Part shown: positions 31,436 through 33,307 of the stretch, piece by piece | How positions within the stretch are numbered: position 1 is the stretch's first letter | How the letters are laid out: each line of letters starts with the position of its first letter | Source of the DNA: Limnobacter sp. CACIAM 66H1 | Lineage (GTDB): Bacteria; Pseudomonadota; Gammaproteobacteria; Burkholderiales; Burkholderiaceae_B | DNA: 33,307 nucleotides | Assembly: GCF_001601825.1 (NCBI RefSeq) | Contig: NZ_LUJK01000037.1 | Location: 1 to 33,307 of the forward strand | Reading direction: 5' to 3' | Position numbers and translations under genes: made by a program | Notes under the pieces: model-generated | Told to the model about the DNA's origin: nothing | Database searches by the model: none | The model's input: only the letters and a program-made list of their open reading frames with translations

Positions 31436-32926
31436 ATGTCTGAACAACTTCAAAACCGTGCGCTCGATGTCATCGAACTTGAGGGCAGTGAACTGTCTTC
31501 CCTGTTGCAAAAAGAATTCAAACCGAAAACCGATGAGGCCAGGTCTGAAGTAGAGTCCGCGGTGCTTACCCTGGCGCAGCAGGCGCTTGAAGGGGTGGAG
31601 CTGGTGGGCGACGATGTGGTTGATTCCATCGAGCGAATGATCGCCGCGATCGATCAAAAGCTTTCCGTACAAATCAATGAAATTATTCATCATGCCGATT
31701 TCCAGCAAATGGAAAGTGCCTGGCGCGGCCTCAATTACCTGGTCAACAACACTGAAACCGATGAATTCTTGAAAATTCGTTTCATGAATGTGTCCAAAAC
31801 CGAATTGGCCAAAACCTTGAAACGGTACAAGGGTGTGGCTTGGGATCAAAGCCCGGTGTTCAAGAAAATTTACGAGCATGAATATGGTCAGTTCGGTGGT
31901 GAACCTTATGGCTGCCTAATTGGCGATTACTACTTCGATCACTCACCTCCCGATGTGGAAATGCTGGGCGAACTCGCGAAAATCAGCGCCTCTGCACATG
32001 CCCCGTTCTTGTCGGCAGTGTCCCCGGCCACTTTGCAAATGGACTCCTGGCAAGAACTTGCCAACCCACGCGACCTGACCAAAATTTTTTCCACACCCGA
32101 CTATGCCGCTTGGCGCAGCTTGCGCGACGCAGACGACTCCAAATACCTCGGCTTGACCATGCCACGTTTTCTGGCCCGTCAGCCCTACGGTGCAAAAACC
32201 AACCCAGTGGAGGAATTCGCTTTTGAAGAAGACACGGGTCTGGCCGATCACAGCCGCTACACCTGGGCCAACTCGGCTTATGCCATGGCGGTGAACATCA
32301 ACCGATCATTCAAGGAGTACGGCTGGTGCTCACGCATTCGCGGTATTGAATCGGGCGGCGCAGTACCCAACCTGCCCACGCACACTTTCCCCACTGACGA
32401 TGGTGGAGTGGACATGAAGTGCCCCACTGAAATCGCCATTTCCGATCGTCGTGAGGCTGAGCTTAGCAAAAGCGGTTTCTTGCCGCTGATTCACAAAAAG
32501 AACAGTGATCTGGCAGCCTTCATTGGTGCGCAGTCTTTGCACAAACCTGCCGAGTACGAAGATCCGGACGCAACAGCCAATGCGAAATTGGCTGCCCGTC
32601 TTCCTTACCTGTTTGCCACCTGTCGCTTTGCGCATTACCTGAAGTGCATCGTGCGCGACAAAGTGGGTTCATTCAAGGAACGCGCCGACATGCAGCGCTG
32701 GTTGCAAGACTGGATCATGCAATACGTGGACGGCGATCCTGCAAATTCCTCCGAGGCGGTTAAAGCCTCTCGTCCGCTTGCCGCAGCCGAAGTGGTTGTT
32801 GAGGAAATAGAGGGCAACCCCGGCATGTACGCCTCACGATTCTATTTGCGCCCGCACTACCAGCTAGAGGGCCTCACCGTGTCTTTGCGTTTGGTCAGCA
32901 AGTTGCCATCCGCCAAAGCGTCTTAA
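31436..32926 (+). CDS. tssC: type VI secretion contractile sheath large subunit TssC (VipB)
   Basis: The product has 496 residues, the usual family length. Signature stretches are ADFQQMESAWRGLNYLV, EYGQFGGEPYGCLIGDYYFDH, MPRFLARQPYGAKTNPVEEF, YTWANSAYAMAVNINRSF and the C-terminal SRFYLRPHYQLEGLTVSLRLVSKLP. It forms the outer layer of the sheath with TssB. AAGGTGAG before the start acts as ribosome-binding site and lies within the end of tssB. All parts are intact. Confidence 0.97.
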   Translation: MSEQLQNRALDVIELEGSELSSLLQKEFKPKTDEARSEVESAVLTLAQQALEGVELVGDDVVDSIERMIAAIDQKLSVQINEIIHHADFQQMESAWRGLNYLVNNTETDEFLKIRFMNVSKTELAKTLKRYKGVAWDQSPVFKKIYEHEYGQFGGEPYGCLIGDYYFDHSPPDVEMLGELAKISASAHAPFLSAVSPATLQMDSWQELANPRDLTKIFSTPDYAAWRSLRDADDSKYLGLTMPRFLARQPYGAKTNPVEEFAFEEDTGLADHSRYTWANSAYAMAVNINRSFKEYGWCSRIRGIESGGAVPNLPTHTFPTDDGGVDMKCPTEIAISDRREAELSKSGFLPLIHKKNSDLAAFIGAQSLHKPAEYEDPDATANAKLAARLPYLFATCRFAHYLKCIVRDKVGSFKERADMQRWLQDWIMQYVDGDPANSSEAVKASRPLAAAEVVVEEIEGNPGMYASRFYLRPHYQLEGLTVSLRLVSKLPSAKAS

Positions 32927-32965
32927 AACTTGAATTATTAATCAACCAATTACAGAGGGAATCAA

Positions 32966-33307
32966 ATGTCCGTAGACATGTTTTTGAAAATCAAGGGTGT
33001 AGATGGCGAATCCGTAGACAGCGTACATGCCAAAGAGATCGATATTGCCGCCTGGAGCTGGGGCATGTCCCAGTCGGGCACAACCCATGTGGGCCGTGGT
33101 GGTGGTGCAGGCAAAGTCAGCGTGCAGGACATCAGCTTCACCAAGTACATTGACAAGGCAACGCCAAACCTGATCAAGGCATGTTGCAACGGCAAGCATT
33201 TCGACGAAGCCATTCTGACCGTGCGCAAGGCAGGTGAAAAGCCACTGGAATATGTTGTGCTGACCATGAAAGACGTCATCATCTCCAACGTAAGCCAGGG
33301 TGGTTCT
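32966..33307 (+). CDS. hcp: type VI secretion tube protein Hcp, 3' end outside the window
   Basis: The first 114 residues are present, out of about 160. MSVDMFLKIKGVDGESVD opens the Hcp fold, followed by IDIAAWSWGMSQSGTTH, GGGAGKVSVQDISFTKYIDKA (split as GGGAGKVSVQDI and SFTKYIDKA), CNGKHFDEAILTVRKAG and LEYVVLTMKDVIISNVS. Hcp stacks as hexameric rings inside the TssBC sheath and can carry effectors. GAGGGA lies six bases before the ATG. The 39-base A+T-rich gap after tssC may let hcp be expressed more strongly than the sheath genes. Confidence 0.96.
   Translation, partial: MSVDMFLKIKGVDGESVDSVHAKEIDIAAWSWGMSQSGTTHVGRGGGAGKVSVQDISFTKYIDKATPNLIKACCNGKHFDEAILTVRKAGEKPLEYVVLTMKDVIISNVSQGGS

Noticed and set aside
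1-33307. CRISPR array, rRNA, tRNA or complete insertion sequence
   Set aside because: No regularly spaced repeats, no rRNA or tRNA signatures and no transposase were recognised.

Overview
The window looks like a chromosomal segment of a betaproteobacterium, most likely Burkholderiales and possibly close to Limnobacter. This is inferred from moderate G+C, a RegB/RegA two-component pair, a SenA/EgtB-like enzyme, a GufA-type ZIP transporter and a tssA-tssB-tssC-hcp type VI secretion (T6SS) gene order. No rRNA, tRNA, CRISPR array or complete insertion sequence was seen.

Left end (1-4750) is accessory DNA. Two minus-strand gene cassettes (a DUF6602/PD-(D/E)XK-like protein and a HEPN-like protein) are bounded by integron attC sites. 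No integrase gene is present, so this looks like a cassette cluster without integrase, at least within the window. A 616-base gene-free stretch follows, with three copies of a 10-bp element resembling a XerD half-site. Next come a periplasmic DUF6795-like protein with a class 3 lipase (a candidate T6SS effector-immunity pair) and a TumE/TumA toxin-antitoxin module with a palindromic operator.

Centre (4750-17130) holds an acyltransferase, an HPP membrane protein, a large lipoprotein alpha/beta hydrolase, a PepSY membrane protein convergent with a TonB-dependent receptor, the RegB/RegA pair, a probable frameshifted small gene and a second, FecA-like TonB receptor. Two palindromes fitting the RegA/RegR box (GCGRC-N5-GTCGC) lie upstream of the PepSY gene and between the receptor and regB. 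This suggests one redox-controlled metal-uptake module.

Right-centre (17300-29700) holds a Na+/H+ antiporter, a GntR-hydroxylase-NnrU operon, an OxyR-like regulator divergent from a SenA/EgtB-like enzyme, a ZIP transporter, a lipoprotein Nudix protein, a DODA-type dioxygenase, a DedA-like/FAD-disulfide reductase fusion and glutathione reductase. The theme is redox, thiol and metal homeostasis. A 639-base gene-free segment before gor is rich in hairpins and contains a direct repeat.

Right end (29780-33307) is the start of a T6SS cluster: tssA, tssB, tssC and hcp, the last cut by the window edge. Starts were chosen from ribosome-binding sites, overlaps and family alignment. Names come from remembered family motifs, not from searches.
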